Below, one piece after another: positions 63,489 to 64,000 of a stretch of DNA of 64,000 nucleotides (the first letter of the stretch is position 1; every line of letters starts with the position of its first letter). The stretch is from Bradyrhizobiaceae bacterium (lineage in GTDB: Bacteria > Pseudomonadota > Alphaproteobacteria > Rhizobiales > Xanthobacteraceae), in assembly GCA_003963435.1 (NCBI GenBank), contig RXJC01000003.1:124001-188000 (forward strand). The letters are read 5' to 3'. A program made the translations under genes and the position numbers. The notes beneath the pieces were generated by a model, which was given only the letters and a program-made list of their open reading frames with translations, searched no databases and had not been told where the DNA came from.

Positions 63489-63502
63489 TTGATCTGGATC
63501 AA
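63489..63502. promoter_or_regulatory. Perfect FixK/FNR box TTGATCTGGATCAA
   Basis: An exact TTGAT-N4-ATCAA palindrome, 33 bases after the cytochrome gene and 41 bases before the small secreted gene at 63543. With activation at -41.5 the transcript would begin only about six bases before the ATG, so the start may be further downstream or the leader nearly absent. Confidence 0.65.
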
Positions 63503-63542
63503 CTTTGTGCGGCGTATGTGCCGCTATCATAAAGTTGAGATC

Positions 63543-63818
63543 ATGGCTCCGAGCGCCAGTGTGCCCGACGCCAATGAAGCGATGCCGATTGGGCAGGGGC
63601 GACTTTGGTGTCTTTCGTTGCTGCTGATCGTGTCCATGGCTGCGGTCGATGCTCACGCCGGTGTGACCATCTCGGACCGACGCTACTGGCCCAGCGAGGC
63701 GCGGACCAGCCCGGGACGATTGATCGACATTCTTCCTCAGCCCTATGTCTACCCTGAAGCCGGTGTCGCAGCGGGGTCCCGGATCACGCCCCGTAAGAAA
63801 CCGAGGAGGAACCGGTGA
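63543..63818 (+). CDS. Small secreted or membrane protein, 91 aa
   Basis: MAPSASVPDANEAMPIGQGR, then a hydrophobic signal-like stretch LWCLSLLLIVSMAAVDAHAG, and a mature part with ISDRRYWPSEARTSPGRLID and YVYPEAGVAAG. It ends in a basic tail. The start follows only a weak ribosome site, but a perfect FixK box lies just upstream. Its stop overlaps the next small frame (GTGA). Function unknown. Confidence 0.5.
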   Translation: MAPSASVPDANEAMPIGQGRLWCLSLLLIVSMAAVDAHAGVTISDRRYWPSEARTSPGRLIDILPQPYVYPEAGVAAGSRITPRKKPRRNR

Positions 63819-63928
63819 CTGCGGAACATCACGCTTGGCCGATCGCCGGCAATGACGTTCCGCTATTGGCGCGGTGCGTAATAGGAGCTATATTTCGCGC
63901 GTTCGACCGACGGAAATGGGATGATTAG
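63815..63928 (+). CDS. Possible 37-residue peptide
   Basis: From GTG 63815, overlapping the upstream stop by four bases, the frame reads MTAEHHAWPIAGNDVPLLAR and ends with FRAFDRRKWDD. The overlap suggests translational coupling, but the peptide is very short and has no recognisable family. Confidence 0.3.
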   Translation: MTAEHHAWPIAGNDVPLLARCVIGAIFRAFDRRKWDD

Positions 63929-64000
63929 ACTAACGAGGCCAGCGCGCAGGTGGTGGGGGTGGTTTGTCGCCATCACGTATCTGCTTGGCTCGCTGACCCC
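63921..64000 (+). CDS. Partial CDS at the window end, hydrophobic N-terminus
   Basis: From ATG 63921 (overlapping the previous frame by eight bases) the frame reads MIRLTRPARRWWGWFVAITY followed by LLGSLTP and continues past the window. The positively charged start and hydrophobic stretch look like a signal anchor or signal peptide. The rest is outside the window, so no function can be given. Confidence 0.4.
   Translation, partial: MIRLTRPARRWWGWFVAITYLLGSLT

Noticed and set aside
1..64000. tRNA or rRNA genes as integration sites
   Set aside because: I saw no cloverleaf-like T-arm motif or rRNA sequence in the stretches between genes, but I could not run a dedicated search.

Overview
The window is high-GC alphaproteobacterial DNA, most likely from the Bradyrhizobium/Afipia/Nitrobacter group (Nitrobacteraceae). 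This rests on protein style, on FixK/FNR-type TTGA-N6-TCAA boxes, and on the rhizobial character of the small proteins and transposase relics. I ran no database search. It is an accessory metal-resistance island (mainly copper) with many decayed genes, plus a Tn7-like transposon in the middle.

Layout. 1-3.4 kb: end of a response regulator, then a decayed copy of a gene pair that is intact at 40.5-44.2 kb (a nuclease-like gene convergent with a copper P-type ATPase), with a Cys-rich four-helix copper protein between. 3.8-5.9 kb: an RTX-like repeat protein and a frameshifted DUF305 gene. 6-11.3 kb: a graveyard of relics (outer-membrane channel, dsbD, four-helix copper protein, transposase, glgA, YHS domain) around one intact acyltransferase. 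12-16.8 kb: a copper cluster with a Met-rich EF-hand protein, a Tat-type multicopper oxidase, a DUF411 metal-binding protein, a TlpA-like thioredoxin and small peptides. 17-21.2 kb: a dinB relic, a PIN-domain toxin-antitoxin pair, a KTSC protein and a second RTX-like paralog. 21.4-24.6 kb: DUF305, a DUF4396-multicopper oxidase fusion, DUF2933 and an isoprenylcysteine-methyltransferase-type membrane protein.

25.3-37.5 kb: a Tn7-like element. It carries tnsA, tnsB (DDE), tnsC and tniQ on the minus strand. Upstream, also on the minus strand, is an unusual, largely overlapping seven-gene operon: two diverged TnsA-like/winged-helix proteins, two paralogous CxxC proteins, a soluble FtsH-like AAA+ zinc protease, a small frameshifted protein and a tyrosine recombinase lacking several catalytic residues. 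A ribbon-helix-helix gene is divergent from it across three copies of the 14-bp motif GATAGNNAGCTATC, probably its operators. This operon is the best candidate here for an undescribed system.

37.9-50.8 kb: a second copper/silver block in which an inverted, frameshifted copy of the DUF4396-oxidase fusion is followed by the nuclease-like gene, copA, csoR with a clear operator, a FixH/YtkA-like protein, cusB, cusA and DUF411. 51-58.9 kb: genes typical of a low-oxygen or stress regulon (LOG-family hydrolase, beta-CASP nuclease, His-rich secreted peptide, VTT/DedA protein, OpgC, DUF1622, DUF3141). 59.2-63.5 kb: a Spy-like chaperone followed by a membrane electron-transfer module (flavin/2Fe-2S reductase with a Met-rich periplasmic head, a b-type membrane subunit and a seven-heme cytochrome c). 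The window ends in small secreted or membrane genes, the last one cut by the window edge.

Together the genes suggest copper sensing (CsoR), export (CopA, CusBA), periplasmic oxidation and buffering (multicopper oxidases, DUF411, DUF305, Cys- and Met-rich proteins) and redox support, partly under oxygen-responsive FixK/FNR-like control.
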